NCBI RefSeq assembly: GCF_000191885.1
Contig: NZ_AEWI01000043.1
Location: 1-62,300 of the forward strand
Source of the DNA: Anaerophaga thermohalophila DSM 12881
Lineage (GTDB): Bacteria; Bacteroidota; Bacteroidia; Bacteroidales; Marinilabiliaceae
Length of the DNA: 62,300 nt
Direction: 5' to 3'
Below the pieces are notes generated by a model. It was not told the origin of the DNA and did not search any database. It saw only the letters and a list, made by a program, of their open reading frames with translations. Made by a program: the position numbers and the translations under genes. Below, one piece after another: positions 8,009 to 17,982 of this stretch. Every line of letters begins with the position of its first letter. The stretch's first letter is position 1.

Positions 8009-9196
8009 ATGGTTTTGATGCAGGCTTTCATAAAAACACACCGTTATCTTCTGGATCATCTGAATGTTCCGGTGCACCGGCATTTGCTCGAATACGTAGA
8101 CTGGGATCATCGTCTGATCGGAATTCAGGGCGCACGTGGTGTGGGCAAAACCACTTTTCTGCTCGACTATGCCAAAACTTTTTACGGTAACAATAAATCC
8201 TGCCTGTACGTCAATCTGAATAATCTTTATTTTGCCGAAACCAGTGTGGTTGATTTTGCCGATGAGTTTAGAAAAACAGGAGGTAAAATACTATTACTCG
8301 ACCAGATTTATAAGTACCCCGACTGGGCGGAGGAATTAAGGTATTGTTACGACCACTTTGATGATCTGAAGATTGTATTCAGCGGATCGCCGTTGATGCG
8401 TGTGGATGAAGGAAATGCTTATCTTGATGGCTGTGCCCGTGTCTATAATCTTGAAGGGTTTACTTTCAGGGAATACCTCAATCTTAAGACCGGGAATGAT
8501 TTCAAGCCGGTTGGGTTGAATGAATTACTTCGCAGGCATGAGGAAATTGCTGCTGAGGTGGTTGATAAAGTTAAGCCCCTGGCTTATTTTACCGACTATC
8601 TGCACCACGGGTATTATCCTTTTTTCCTGGAGAAACGGAATCATCTCGAAAATCTTCTTAAAACCATTAATCTGGTTCTTGAAATAGACATTAGTTATTT
8701 ACAACAGATAGAACTGAAGTATTTGCCCAAACTGCGCAAATTACTATATATTGTCGGAAAATCCGCTCCTTTTCAACCCAATATAAGCCGGCTGAGTAAT
8801 GATGTTGAAACCAGCCGGGCTACCATCATGAACTATCTTAACTATTTGCGCCAGGGGCGTCTGGTCAATCTTCTTTACGAGGATGAACCCGATCCTTTGA
8901 AAAAGCCGGCTTGCGTGTATATGCATAACCCCAACCTTGTTTTTTCTGTGGCTTCAGGCGATGTAGAAATGGATGTTTTGCACAAGACGTTTTTCTATAA
9001 TCAGGTTGGATATTTGAATCGCGTCAGTTTTGATGGTGAAGCAGATTTCAGGGTTAACAATGATATGCCTTTTTATATCGGGGGACGCAATATTGAGAAA
9101 AAAACGGAAGTGAACAATGGTTTCTTTGCCCGCGATATGGTTGAGATTGGTGAGGCTAACCAAATTCCTTTGTGGTTGTTTGGTTTTTTGTTTTAA
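8009..9196 (+). CDS. AAA_14/DUF4143-like ATPase with Gln in Walker B
   Basis: This 395-residue protein belongs to the bacterial AAA ATPases of the AAA_14 type. Walker A is GARGVGKTTF (residues about 43-52). The Walker B region reads KILLLDQIYKYPDW (codons around 8284-8325), where the family normally has LDE, so the catalytic Glu position is Gln (CAG). A sensor-like VFSGSPLMRV follows, then a winged-helix-like segment (NISRLSNDVETSRATIMNYL) and a C-terminal DUF4143-like part containing ADFRV. The physiological role of the family is poorly known; members are scattered single genes. It is monocistronic, with its own promoter. The Gln may impair hydrolysis while allowing ATP binding, which is inference. 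Confidence 0.75.
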   Translation: MVLMQAFIKTHRYLLDHLNVPVHRHLLEYVDWDHRLIGIQGARGVGKTTFLLDYAKTFYGNNKSCLYVNLNNLYFAETSVVDFADEFRKTGGKILLLDQIYKYPDWAEELRYCYDHFDDLKIVFSGSPLMRVDEGNAYLDGCARVYNLEGFTFREYLNLKTGNDFKPVGLNELLRRHEEIAAEVVDKVKPLAYFTDYLHHGYYPFFLEKRNHLENLLKTINLVLEIDISYLQQIELKYLPKLRKLLYIVGKSAPFQPNISRLSNDVETSRATIMNYLNYLRQGRLVNLLYEDEPDPLKKPACVYMHNPNLVFSVASGDVEMDVLHKTFFYNQVGYLNRVSFDGEADFRVNNDMPFYIGGRNIEKKTEVNNGFFARDMVEIGEANQIPLWLFGFLF

Positions 9197-9359
9197 AAAC
9201 CTTAAATTTTAGAGAATTTGATTATCAGATTTTAAGACTTTGGATAAATGGTATAATATGTTGAAAATAAGATTTTAACTGATTTATAAGTATGATTGAT
9301 TACCGGAGTTTTCAGAAGGAATTAAAAAATTTTAGGTTTAACATTTTACATCTGACCTG

Positions 9360-9419
9360 CCTTATACATAACTCAAGTAACTTTATTTATTTCAGATAGT
9401 TGCTTAGTTATGTATAAGG
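9360..9419. repeat. 22-bp-arm inverted repeat upstream of nifJ
   Basis: CCTTATACATAACTCAAGT then AACT at 9360-9382 is mirrored by AGTTGCTTAGTTATGTATAAGG at 9398-9419; the outer 14 bases pair perfectly. It could be an operator for a dimeric regulator, a terminator-like stem for the upstream gene, or a small mobile palindrome. It lies in the 352-base gap between the ATPase gene and nifJ. Confidence 0.8.
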
Positions 9420-9466
9420 TTGGCTGTCTGTAAAGTCGGGAAAAGTTGTAACAAATCAAGTGTATC
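9420..9466. repeat. Family A dispersed element, partial copy A3
   Basis: CTGTCTGTAAAGTCGGGAAAA then GTTGTAACAAATCAAGTGT corresponds to the 5' end of copy A2. The 3' half is absent, so this is a fragment. Confidence 0.5.
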
Positions 9467-9469
9467 GAA

Positions 9470-9503
9470 TTAGGAGACCACTCCTAAAAGTCTCTTTTAG
9501 GAG
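9470..9503 (+). promoter_or_regulatory. Mutually exclusive hairpins in the nifJ leader
   Basis: TTAGGAG (9470-9476) can pair with CTCCTAA (9481-9487) around loop ACCA. The same middle segment CTCCTAAAAG (9481-9490) can instead pair with CTTTTAGGAG (9494-9503) around loop TCT. One strand segment is shared, so the two stems exclude each other. The second stem (10 perfect pairs) lies 45 bases before the nifJ ATG at 9549. A strong AAGGAG at 9534-9539 precedes that ATG. A switch is inference; it may be only a palindrome. Confidence 0.5.
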
Positions 9504-9548
9504 CTAACTAAGTTATAGAATTTTAAATATAATAAGGAGAACAGACAA

Positions 9549-12500
9549 ATGGTTAAAAACAAGAAGTTCATTACCTGTGACGGGAATTATGCTGCTTCTC
9601 ACGTGGCATATATGTTTAGTGAGGTAGCTGCCATCTTTCCCATTACCCCGTCGTCAAACATGGCCGAAAATATTGATGAGTGGGCGGCCAATGGACGAAA
9701 AAACTTTTTTGGAGAGACAGTAAAAGTTGAAGAGATGCAATCGGAAGGTGGCGCTTCCGGTGCGGTTCATGGCGCTTTGCAGGCAGGTGCGCTTACTTCC
9801 ACTTTTACGGCTTCTCAGGGATTGTTACTGATGATCCCCAATATGTATAAGATTTCCGGTGAATTATTGCCCGGGGTTTTTCACGTCAGCGCCCGTAGTC
9901 TTGCAGCTCAGGCTCTTTCAATTTTTGGCGATCACAGCGACGTGATGGCAACCCGTCAGACCGGCTTTGCCATGCTGGCTACCGGGAGTGTTCAGGAAGT
10001 GATGGATTTGGCCGGTGTAGCCCACCTGGCAGCCATTAAGAGCCGTATCCCGTTCCTGCATTTCTTTGACGGGTTCCGTACATCTCATGAGATTCAGAAA
10101 ATAGAGGCCATTGATCTGGAGGCTTTGGCAGCTCTGGTGGATAGAGATGCTTTGAAGAAGTTCCGTGACAATGCCCTGAATCCCGAACATCCGGTTACCC
10201 GTGGTACTGCTCAAAACCCGGACATCTACTTCCAGTCACGTGAATCTGCCAACCCCTTTTACGATGCAGTTCCTGATATTGTGTCCGATTATATGGACAA
10301 AATTACGGAAATAACCGGGCGTAAATACCGGCCATTTGATTATTATGGCGCCGATGATGCAGAACATGTGGTTGTTGCTATGGGTTCCGTAACCGATACC
10401 ATTAAAGAAACTGTTGATTATCTGAATGCCAATGGAGAAAAAGCAGGACTGATTGCTGTACATCTGTATCGTCCTTTCTCTGCAAAATATTTTTTCGAGG
10501 CATTTCCCAAAAGCGTCAAACGTGTAGCTGTACTCGACCGGACCAAGGAGCCGGGTGCAAACGGAAACCCGCTTTATCTTGACATCCGCGACATCTTCTA
10601 TGGAAAAGAAAATGCCCCAATCATTGTCGGCGGTCGATATGGTCTCTCTTCCAAGGATACTACTCCGGCTCAGATCATATCCGTTTTTGAAAATCTGAAG
10701 AGGAAAGAGCCCAAGAACGACTTCACAGTGGGTATTGTCGACGATGTTACCTTTAAGTCGTTGCCACTCAAAGAAGAAATAGACCTGGCGCCCAAGGGTA
10801 CATTTGCAGGTAAGTTTTACGGTATTGGATCGGACGGAACGGTTGGTGCCAATAAGAACTCCATCAAAATTATCGGAGACAATACCGATAAATTCGCTCA
10901 GGCTTACTTTGCCTACGACTCTAAAAAGTCAGGCGGTATTACCATTTCTCACCTGAGGTTTGGCGATGAGCCGATTCGCTCGCCCTATCTGGTAAACACC
11001 CCCGATTTTGTGGCTTGTCATGTTCCTTCATATCTGGGTAAATACGATATGCTGAAAGGCCTTAAAAAAGGTGGTACTTTTCTTTTGAACAGCATTTGGG
11101 ATGCTGAAGAGACCAAAAAACGCATCCCTGCCGATATGAAACGGTACATGGCCAAAAACAACATCAACTTTTACATTATTAATGCCACACAGATTGCCAA
11201 AGAAATCGGTCTCGGTAACCGTACCAATACCATCATGCAGTCCGCCTTTTTCAAAATTGCCGAAGTTATTCCTTACGACCAGGCTGTTGAAGAAATGAAG
11301 AAGTTCATCGTGAAGTCTTTCGGCAAAAAAGGAGAAGATATCGTCAATATGAACTTCAAGGCGGTTGACGAAGGTGGTAATGTGACCAAAGTTGAAATAC
11401 CTTCCGACTGGGCCGATGCTCAGCCCGAAGCAGAGTCAAACGGTAAGCCCGTTCCGGAATTCATCAGTAAGGTTGTGTTCCCCATTAATGCTCAGAAAGG
11501 GGATGATCTGCCCGTGAGTGCTTTTAAGGGACGTGAAGACGGCACATTCCCTCCCGGAACAACAGCTTACGAAAAACGCGGAATAGCCGTTGAAGTACCC
11601 GAATTGCTGATAGATAACTGTATTCAGTGTAATCAGTGTGCTTATGTTTGCCCGCATGCTGCTATTCGTCCCTTTCTTCTCAACGAGGAAGAGTTGGCCA
11701 ATGCACCCGAAGGCACCCTTACCAAGAAAGCCAACGGGAAAAGTTACGAGGGATTACAGTATCGTATTCAGGTGAGTCCTCTCGACTGTACCGGTTGTGG
11801 TAGCTGTGTGGAAATTTGTCCTTCCAGGGAAAATTCTCTTGTCATGAAACCTATTGAGTCCCAGATGGCTGAAGCCGAACGCTGGGACTATATGGTTGAG
11901 AAAGTTTCCATAAAAGAAAATATCACACCAAAGACCACCAATCTCAAGGCTTCTCAATTTGCTCAACCCTTATTCGAATTCTCCGGTGCTTGTTCCGGTT
12001 GTGGCGAAACACCTTACATAAAGCTGATCACTCAATTGTATGGCGATCGTATGATGATAGCCAATGCCACAGGTTGTTCGTCAATTTATGGCGGTTCGGC
12101 TCCGGCCACACCTTATTGCGCCAACAAAGAAGGACGCGGACCTGCCTGGGCCAACTCGTTATTTGAAGATAATGCCGAGTATGGTATGGGGATGGCTGTC
12201 GGTGTTGATAAGCTTAGGGACAGGATTGAACGTCTCATGAAGGAGAATATGTCAGAGGTTTCTGCAGATACCAAAGCGGCTTTTGAAGCCTGGATAGAGG
12301 CCAAAGCAGACGGCGAAAAAACACGTGAGGTTTCAAACGCCGTGGTGAAAGCTCTGGAGAATGAAAAACATGAGGTGGCCAAAGAAATCCTTGCACTTAA
12401 AGATTACCTGGTGAAGAAGTCGGTCTGGATTTTTGGTGGCGATGGCTGGGCCTATGACATCGGTTACGGTGGATTGGACCATGTAATAGCTTCTGGTCGG

Positions 12501-13085
12501 GATGTCAACATTCTTGTTATGGATACCGAAGTGTATTCCAATACCGGAGGTCAGGCTTCCAAATCGACACCGATTGGTGCTGTTGCAAAATTTGCAGCTG
12601 CCGGTAAACAGGTTCGGAAAAAGGATCTTGGCCTCATGGCTACTACCTATGGATATGTTTACGTTGCTCAGGTGGCTATGGGAGCCAATATGAACCAGTA
12701 CTTCAAGGCGATTAGAGAAGCCGAGGCTTATCCGGGGCCATCGCTTATTATTGCTTACTCACCATGTATTAACCACGGACTGAAAGCCGGTATGGGGGCG
12801 GTACAAAGCGAGACTAAACGTGCTGTTGAGTGCGGTTTCTGGCATCTGTATCGTTACAATCCAATGCTTGAAGCCGAAGGAAAGAATCCTTTCGTGCTCG
12901 ACTCTAAAGAGCCCGATTGGAATAAGTTCGAGGACTTTCTTAAAGGAGAAGTACGGTTTACGGCGCTCATGAAAACTTTCCCCGAGCAGGCAAAAGAGCT
13001 CTTTAAGGCGGCACAGGAAAATGCCAAATGGCGTTATAATACGTACAGGCGACTGGCTGCTATGTCGTATTCCGAGGCGGAATAA
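9549..13085 (+). CDS. nifJ: pyruvate:ferredoxin (flavodoxin) oxidoreductase
   Basis: This 1178-residue single-chain PFOR oxidises pyruvate and CoA to acetyl-CoA, CO2 and reduced ferredoxin; it is the main pyruvate oxidation route of anaerobes. It begins with the pyrimidine-binding domain (ITCDGNYAASHVAY, FPITPSS), followed by the transketolase C-like and gamma domains, then two 4Fe-4S motifs CIQCNQCAYVCP (about residue 690) and CTGCGSCVEICP (about 747). The TPP-binding domain has CSGCGETP with the proximal cluster cysteines (about 814) and GDGWAYDIGYGG (about 963) to MDTEVYSNTGGQ. Length and order are normal. The following DHOD-like gene is a common neighbour of nifJ in Bacteroidota. A terminator follows directly. 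Confidence 0.98.
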   Translation: MVKNKKFITCDGNYAASHVAYMFSEVAAIFPITPSSNMAENIDEWAANGRKNFFGETVKVEEMQSEGGASGAVHGALQAGALTSTFTASQGLLLMIPNMYKISGELLPGVFHVSARSLAAQALSIFGDHSDVMATRQTGFAMLATGSVQEVMDLAGVAHLAAIKSRIPFLHFFDGFRTSHEIQKIEAIDLEALAALVDRDALKKFRDNALNPEHPVTRGTAQNPDIYFQSRESANPFYDAVPDIVSDYMDKITEITGRKYRPFDYYGADDAEHVVVAMGSVTDTIKETVDYLNANGEKAGLIAVHLYRPFSAKYFFEAFPKSVKRVAVLDRTKEPGANGNPLYLDIRDIFYGKENAPIIVGGRYGLSSKDTTPAQIISVFENLKRKEPKNDFTVGIVDDVTFKSLPLKEEIDLAPKGTFAGKFYGIGSDGTVGANKNSIKIIGDNTDKFAQAYFAYDSKKSGGITISHLRFGDEPIRSPYLVNTPDFVACHVPSYLGKYDMLKGLKKGGTFLLNSIWDAEETKKRIPADMKRYMAKNNINFYIINATQIAKEIGLGNRTNTIMQSAFFKIAEVIPYDQAVEEMKKFIVKSFGKKGEDIVNMNFKAVDEGGNVTKVEIPSDWADAQPEAESNGKPVPEFISKVVFPINAQKGDDLPVSAFKGREDGTFPPGTTAYEKRGIAVEVPELLIDNCIQCNQCAYVCPHAAIRPFLLNEEELANAPEGTLTKKANGKSYEGLQYRIQVSPLDCTGCGSCVEICPSRENSLVMKPIESQMAEAERWDYMVEKVSIKENITPKTTNLKASQFAQPLFEFSGACSGCGETPYIKLITQLYGDRMMIANATGCSSIYGGSAPATPYCANKEGRGPAWANSLFEDNAEYGMGMAVGVDKLRDRIERLMKENMSEVSADTKAAFEAWIEAKADGEKTREVSNAVVKALENEKHEVAKEILALKDYLVKKSVWIFGGDGWAYDIGYGGLDHVIASGRDVNILVMDTEVYSNTGGQASKSTPIGAVAKFAAAGKQVRKKDLGLMATTYGYVYVAQVAMGANMNQYFKAIREAEAYPGPSLIIAYSPCINHGLKAGMGAVQSETKRAVECGFWHLYRYNPMLEAEGKNPFVLDSKEPDWNKFEDFLKGEVRFTALMKTFPEQAKELFKAAQENAKWRYNTYRRLAAMSYSEAE

Positions 13086-13104
13086 ATGTTTTAGTATTCA
13101 AAAT

Positions 13105-13142
13105 AAAAAAAGAGGCTGTCTCATCACGGACAGCCTTTTTTA
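13105..13142 (+). terminator. Terminator after nifJ
   Basis: AGGCTGTC (13113-13120) and GACAGCCT (13129-13136) form a stem flanked by an A run and a T run. It lies 20 bases past the nifJ stop. Confidence 0.9.
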
Positions 13143-13272
13143 TATATTCATAATATTCAGGAACACTTTTGGTTGATTTGTTCATTATGCTTTATTAACT
13201 TAGTGGTGTAATTAACGCTTTGGGTTTAATGAACTGCAGTCAACAAAACAATTGTAAAAATGTTAATTAATT

Positions 13273-13392
13273 AGTGTCTGCCCATAAAGTACCATTTATC
13301 GCGTTATGCTTGCGTAACACGGTAATTGTTAGTAAATGAGCATTTTAGCGACAACCGTAACACAGCAAATGATATTTCATGGACAGACACCA
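13273..13392. repeat. Family A element, best-preserved copy A4
   Basis: The left end AGTGTCTGCCCATAAAGTACC then ATTTATCGCGTTATGCTTGCG mirrors the right end, whose complement reads GGTGTCTGTCCATGAAATA then TCATTTGCTGTGTTACGGTTG. The arms are over 40 bases and imperfect, so the whole 120 bases is one palindromic MITE-like unit without coding capacity. It ends about 40 bases before the DHOD-like gene. It explains most of the gap between nifJ and that gene. Confidence 0.75.
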
Positions 13393-13432
13393 ATTAAACT
13401 TCTTATTTTAATAACAAAAGAAGCTATAGAAT

Positions 13433-14443
13433 ATGGACCTATCTACACATTACATGGGGATTCCCCTTAAGAATCCGTTGATGGTTGGAGCCAGTAATCT
13501 GGTTACCGACATGGAAATTGTAAAAAAGCTCGAAGAAGCTGGCGCATCTGCCATTGTTTACAAATCGCTTTTTGAGGAACAGATTAATCTGGAAGCTGCC
13601 GAGTTGGAAGATGACCTGCACGAATACGACGACCGTAATGCCGAGATGATAGATCTTTTTCCAAAGGTCAAACATTCCGGCCCCAGAGCACATTTAATGG
13701 CTGTAAAAGAGCTTAAAGAATCGGTTTCGATACCGGTCATTGCCAGCTTGAACTGCATCTTCGACTCTACCTGGGTTGAATATGCGGAATTATTAGAAAA
13801 AACTGGTGTTGACGGTCTTGAAATTAATTTCTACAGTACCATCACGGACGCCAATAAGACCCCTCAGGAAATAGAATCGACACGTATTGATATTTTGAGA
13901 CAGATAAAAAGGAAAGTAGAAATTCCGGTTTCAGTTAAGCTTAGTCCTTTTTACACGAATGCGCTGGAATTTATCAGCCGCCTGAGTGAAGACGGAGCCG
14001 ACGCTTTCGTTTTGTTTAACAGGCTTTTTCAACCCGATATCAATATCCGGAAAGAATCATTCGAAATGCCGTACAATCTCAGCCACAAAGGCGATAATCG
14101 TTTATCTGTCAGGTATGCAGGTTTGTTGCATGGTCGCATACCAGCCAATATTGCTGCCAATACAGGTATTCTTGATGGCGAAGATTTCATAGCAAGCCTT
14201 CTTGCAGGGGCCGATGTTGCACAGGTAGTAAGTACCATATATCGTAACGGTGTCGACCAGATTACCAAAATGCTTGATGAGTTGGGCGACTGGATGAAAG
14301 AAAAAGGGTATCAGACGATTGATGATTTTAAAGGTAAGATGTCACACAGCCGCATTAACGAACCTTTTGCATATAAGCGCGGTCAGTATGTCGACTTTTT
14401 AATGAAGTCGAAAGAGTATTTTAAAAAATATCCTATGCGGTAA
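13433..14443 (+). CDS. dihydroorotate dehydrogenase-like flavoprotein
   Basis: This 336-residue TIM-barrel protein has the class 1 DHOD outline: IPLKNPLMVGASNLVTD at the N-terminus, GASAIVYKSLFEEQI, VDGLEINFYS, a VSVKLSPFYTN strand and GADVAQVVSTIYRNG near the FMN phosphate site. It is a DHOD-like paralogue rather than obviously the PyrD of pyrimidine synthesis: the segments between these motifs differ from true PyrD, and there is no PyrK or other pyr gene nearby. Its place after nifJ suggests a flavin redox role linked to pyruvate or ferredoxin metabolism, which is inference. Its own terminator follows. Confidence 0.85.
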   Translation: MDLSTHYMGIPLKNPLMVGASNLVTDMEIVKKLEEAGASAIVYKSLFEEQINLEAAELEDDLHEYDDRNAEMIDLFPKVKHSGPRAHLMAVKELKESVSIPVIASLNCIFDSTWVEYAELLEKTGVDGLEINFYSTITDANKTPQEIESTRIDILRQIKRKVEIPVSVKLSPFYTNALEFISRLSEDGADAFVLFNRLFQPDINIRKESFEMPYNLSHKGDNRLSVRYAGLLHGRIPANIAANTGILDGEDFIASLLAGADVAQVVSTIYRNGVDQITKMLDELGDWMKEKGYQTIDDFKGKMSHSRINEPFAYKRGQYVDFLMKSKEYFKKYPMR

Positions 14444-14471
14444 AGAGCCGTGATGAACAACAGTGAAAAGG

Positions 14472-14503
14472 CCGGATTGTTGATGTTACAGTCCGGTTTT
14501 TTT
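14472..14503 (+). terminator. Terminator after DHOD-like gene
   Basis: CCGGATTGT (14472-14480) pairs with ACAGTCCGG (14488-14496), followed by a run of eight T. Confidence 0.9.
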
Positions 14504-14644
14504 CGGAACTATTTGACAAAGTGGAAGTAAAAAGCATCTAAACTTTCAAAATATTGAATTTTCCCTGGGAAAATAATTAATTTTAGACCTGAGAAATTGC
14601 AATTATTTAAGTGTTAATCATAAAACATTACAAAATAGATAATT

Positions 14645-17356
14645 ATGAGTAAAAAGCGTGTTTACACATTTGGAAATGGAAAAGCAGAGGGCCGGGCAGA
14701 TATGAAGGACCTTCTTGGTGGCAAAGGGGCCAACCTTGCCGAAATGAACCGCATTGGAGTACCGGTGCCACCTGGATTTACTATTACAGCGGACGTTTGT
14801 ACCGAATATAATGAGTTAGGTCACAAAAAGGTCATCGAGCTTCTTAAAGATGATGTTGATAAAGCCATCGGTCATGTTGAGAAACTGACCGGTACGAAAT
14901 TCGGAGATAAAAACAACCCACTTCTGGTTTCTGTACGTTCGGGTGCCCGTGTATCAATGCCCGGGATGATGGATACCATTCTTAACCTGGGGTTGAATGA
15001 TGAGGTAGTGGAAGGATTGGCAAAAAAGACCGCCAACGAGCGTTTTGCATGGGATTCTTATCGCCGGTTTATTCAAATGTATGGCGATGTGGTAATGGGC
15101 CTGAAGCCCGAGTCGAAAGAGGATTCGGATCCTTTTGAAGAGATCATGGAAAAGGTGAAAGAGGAAAAAGGTATTGAACTGGATACCGAATTCACTGTAG
15201 ATGATCTTAAAGGGTTGGTTCAAAAGTTTAAAGATGCTGTGAAAAAGCGTACGGGAAAAGACTTTCCCACCGATCCATACGATCAGCTATGGGGCGCTGT
15301 TGCTGCTGTTTTTGACAGCTGGCGTAATGCCAGAGCCGTTTATTACCGCCGCCTGCATGGTATTCCGGATGAGTGGGGTACTGCTGTCAACGTTCAGGCC
15401 ATGGTGTTTGGAAACATGGGTAATACTTCCGCTACCGGCGTTGCTTTCAGCCGTGATGCTGCTACCGGAGAGAATATCTTCAATGGCGAGTATCTGATCA
15501 ATGCTCAGGGTGAAGACGTTGTGGCAGGTGTTCGTACCCCGCAACAGATTACACTGGAAGGAAGCCGGCGATGGGCTAAACTTCAGGGCATTTCGGAAGA
15601 AGAAAGAGCCAGTAAATATCCTTCGCTTGAAGAGACAATGCCGGAGATTTACAAGGAACTTTTTGAAGTTCAAAGAAAGCTTGAAGAGCATTACAAAGAT
15701 ATGCAGGACCTTGAGTTTACCATTCAGGAAGGAAAACTCTGGTTGCTGCAAACACGAAACGGCAAACGTACCGGGGCTGCCATGGTGAAAATTGCCATGG
15801 ACATGTATCGTGACAAGTTCATTGATGAGAAAACGGCACTTCTGCGTCTTGAAGCCGGAAAACTCGACGAGCTTTTACACCCGGTTTTCGATTCTCTGGC
15901 CATTCGATCGGCCAAAGTATTGACTAAAGGATTACCTGCTTCTCCGGGAGCTGCTACAGGTCAGATTGTTTTCTTTGCCGATGAGGCTGACAAATATGAA
16001 CAAACCATACTTGTTCGTACCGAAACTTCACCCGAGGACCTTGAAGGAATGCACGTTGCCCGTGGTATCCTTACTGCCCGTGGTGGAATGACATCACATG
16101 CTGCCGTTGTGGCCCGCGGAATGGGAAAATGTTGTGTGTCGGGTGCCGGTAAAGTGAAACTTGATTATCGTGCCCGTACAATGACCATCGATGGTAATGT
16201 TTATAAGGAAGGAGACTGGATTTCATTGAACGGTTCAACCGGAGAGGTTTATGAAGGAAAAGTAGAGACACGAAAGCCTGATTTAAGTGGAGATTTTGGT
16301 CTGGTAATGGAACTGGCCGACAAGTTTTCACGAATGAGTGTGCGCACGAATGCTGACACGCCTAACGATGCTAAAATTGCTCGCGATTTTGGCGCAAAAG
16401 GTATCGGGCTGTGCCGTACAGAGCACATGTTCTTCGAAGGCGAGCGCATCAAAGCCATGCGTGAGATGATCCTGTCCACTTCTTACGAAGGTCGTAAAAA
16501 GGCACTTGCCAAATTGTTGCCTTATCAGCGGGAAGACTTCGAGGGTATTTTCGAAGCCATGGCCGGCTATGGTGTAACAGTACGTCTGCTCGACCCGCCG
16601 TTGCACGAGTTTGTGCCTCACCAACAAGCCACACAAAAAGCTTTGGCTGATGAGATGGGAGTACCCATTGAGCAAATCCGCAATACGGTTGCTGATCTGG
16701 AAGAATTCAACCCCATGCTGGGACATCGTGGCTGCCGTTTGGGTATTACTTATCCTGAAATTACTGAGATGCAGGCTCGTGCAATAATTGAGGCTGCTCT
16801 TAACCTTAAGAAGAAAGGAGTCGATGCACGTCCTGAAATTATGGTGCCTCTGGTGGGAACACTGAAAGAGTTCCAAATGCAGGCCGAAATTATTCATTCT
16901 ACTGCCCAAAAAGTGTTTGAAGAAAAAGGCGATAAGATTGATTACCTGGTGGGAACAATGATTGAAGTTCCACGTGCAGCGCTCACTGCCGATGAGATAG
17001 CCAAAGAGGCCGATTTCTTCTCGTTCGGGACCAATGACCTCACGCAGATGACTTTTGGATATTCCCGCGATGATGCCGGAAAATTCCTGCCCATCTATCT
17101 GGACAAAGGTATCCTGAAAGAGGATCCTTTCCAGGTACTCGACCAGAAAGGAGTTGGTCAGCTTGTCGAAATGGGTACCAAACGGGGTCGTGAGGCCAAA
17201 AAAGAACTGAAAGTCGGTATCTGTGGTGAACATGGTGGTGAACCCTCTTCAGTTGAGTTCTGCCATCGCACAGGCCTGGATTATGTAAGTTGTTCGCCCT
17301 ATCGTGTGCTCATCGCACGTTTGGCTGCTGGTCAGGCTGCTGCCCGCGAGCAATAA
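14645..17356 (+). CDS. ppdK: pyruvate, phosphate dikinase
   Basis: This 903-residue enzyme interconverts pyruvate, ATP and phosphate with PEP, AMP and pyrophosphate. The N-terminal ATP-grasp half starts [20 protein letters not shown] and includes [16 protein letters not shown]. The swivelling phospho-His domain carries [18 protein letters not shown] (about residue 480), with the catalytic His. The C-terminal PEP/pyruvate barrel has [25 protein letters not shown] and CGEHGGEP with the catalytic Cys. Length is normal for the family. Together with NifJ it places a PPi-dependent, reversible pyruvate-PEP step next to the ferredoxin-linked pyruvate step, which fits an anaerobic metabolism. A strong terminator follows. 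Confidence 0.98.
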   Translation: MSKKRVYTFGNGKAEGRADMKDLLGGKGANLAEMNRIGVPVPPGFTITADVCTEYNELGHKKVIELLKDDVDKAIGHVEKLTGTKFGDKNNPLLVSVRSGARVSMPGMMDTILNLGLNDEVVEGLAKKTANERFAWDSYRRFIQMYGDVVMGLKPESKEDSDPFEEIMEKVKEEKGIELDTEFTVDDLKGLVQKFKDAVKKRTGKDFPTDPYDQLWGAVAAVFDSWRNARAVYYRRLHGIPDEWGTAVNVQAMVFGNMGNTSATGVAFSRDAATGENIFNGEYLINAQGEDVVAGVRTPQQITLEGSRRWAKLQGISEEERASKYPSLEETMPEIYKELFEVQRKLEEHYKDMQDLEFTIQEGKLWLLQTRNGKRTGAAMVKIAMDMYRDKFIDEKTALLRLEAGKLDELLHPVFDSLAIRSAKVLTKGLPASPGAATGQIVFFADEADKYEQTILVRTETSPEDLEGMHVARGILTARGGMTSHAAVVARGMGKCCVSGAGKVKLDYRARTMTIDGNVYKEGDWISLNGSTGEVYEGKVETRKPDLSGDFGLVMELADKFSRMSVRTNADTPNDAKIARDFGAKGIGLCRTEHMFFEGERIKAMREMILSTSYEGRKKALAKLLPYQREDFEGIFEAMAGYGVTVRLLDPPLHEFVPHQQATQKALADEMGVPIEQIRNTVADLEEFNPMLGHRGCRLGITYPEITEMQARAIIEAALNLKKKGVDARPEIMVPLVGTLKEFQMQAEIIHSTAQKVFEEKGDKIDYLVGTMIEVPRAALTADEIAKEADFFSFGTNDLTQMTFGYSRDDAGKFLPIYLDKGILKEDPFQVLDQKGVGQLVEMGTKRGREAKKELKVGICGEHGGEPSSVEFCHRTGLDYVSCSPYRVLIARLAAGQAAAREQ

Positions 17357-17384
17357 ACAATTTTTGGATAATAGCTTATTTAGA

Positions 17385-17415
17385 AAGCGGGAGCCGGGCG
17401 GTTCCCGCTTTTTTT
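17385..17415 (+). terminator. Terminator after ppdK
   Basis: AGCGGGAGCC (17386-17395) pairs with GGTTCCCGCT (17400-17409), followed by T7. It is immediately upstream of ruvX. Confidence 0.92.
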
Positions 17416-17445
17416 GTTAATTTTGTGCCCGAAAAATAAATTGTT

Positions 17446-17865
17446 GTGGGAAGAATCCTCGCCTTCGATTACGGTAAAAAGAAAACAGGACTGGCTGTTA
17501 CCGATCCGTTACAGATCATTGCGAACGGGTTGGATACTATCCCATCGGCCAGAATCTATTCTTTTCTGGAGGAATATCTGGCCAAAGAAGAGGTGGAAGC
17601 TTTTGTGGTCGGACATGCTACCAAAGATTCAGGCGAAGACTCGGAATCCATGAAGCAAATCCGGCCGTTTGTTCGCTCTTTGCAAAACAAATACCCGCAC
17701 ATCCCCGTTTACATGGTGGATGAACGTTACACCAGTAAAATGGCTTTTCAGACCATGATTGATGCCGGGCTGAGTAAAAAGAAGCGTCAAAATAAAATGT
17801 TGGTCGATAAAATCAGTGCAACAATTATACTTCAGACTTATCTGGAAGAGAATAAACGGGGTTAG
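17446..17865 (+). CDS. ruvX: YqgF/RuvX family Holliday junction resolvase-like protein
   Basis: This 139-residue RNase H-fold protein starts at a GTG (VGRILAFDYGKKKTG, first residue read as Met). The N-terminal DYG strand, FVVGHATKDSGEDSE in the middle and VDERYTSKMA toward the C-terminus carry the acidic residues of the YqgF family. Members act in 16S rRNA 5' maturation and are proposed junction resolvases; it is usually essential. No in-frame ATG gives the full first strand, so GTG is well supported. It begins 31 bases after the ppdK terminator. Confidence 0.92.
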   Translation: MGRILAFDYGKKKTGLAVTDPLQIIANGLDTIPSARIYSFLEEYLAKEEVEAFVVGHATKDSGEDSESMKQIRPFVRSLQNKYPHIPVYMVDERYTSKMAFQTMIDAGLSKKKRQNKMLVDKISATIILQTYLEENKRG

Positions 17866-17982
17866 ATATCTGATTGCTTGCCTGAAGGCGCGGAGTAATT
17901 TTTATCTTTCCCTTATACCACAATAGATCGTGAGATTTCTTTAATGTATTGCTATGCCAGACAATCAGACCAACACCCCTAA

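Noticed and set aside
16328..17233. Long antisense frame (301 codons) opposite ppdK
   Set aside because: Shadow of the highly conserved ppdK sequence; no family motif and no promoter.
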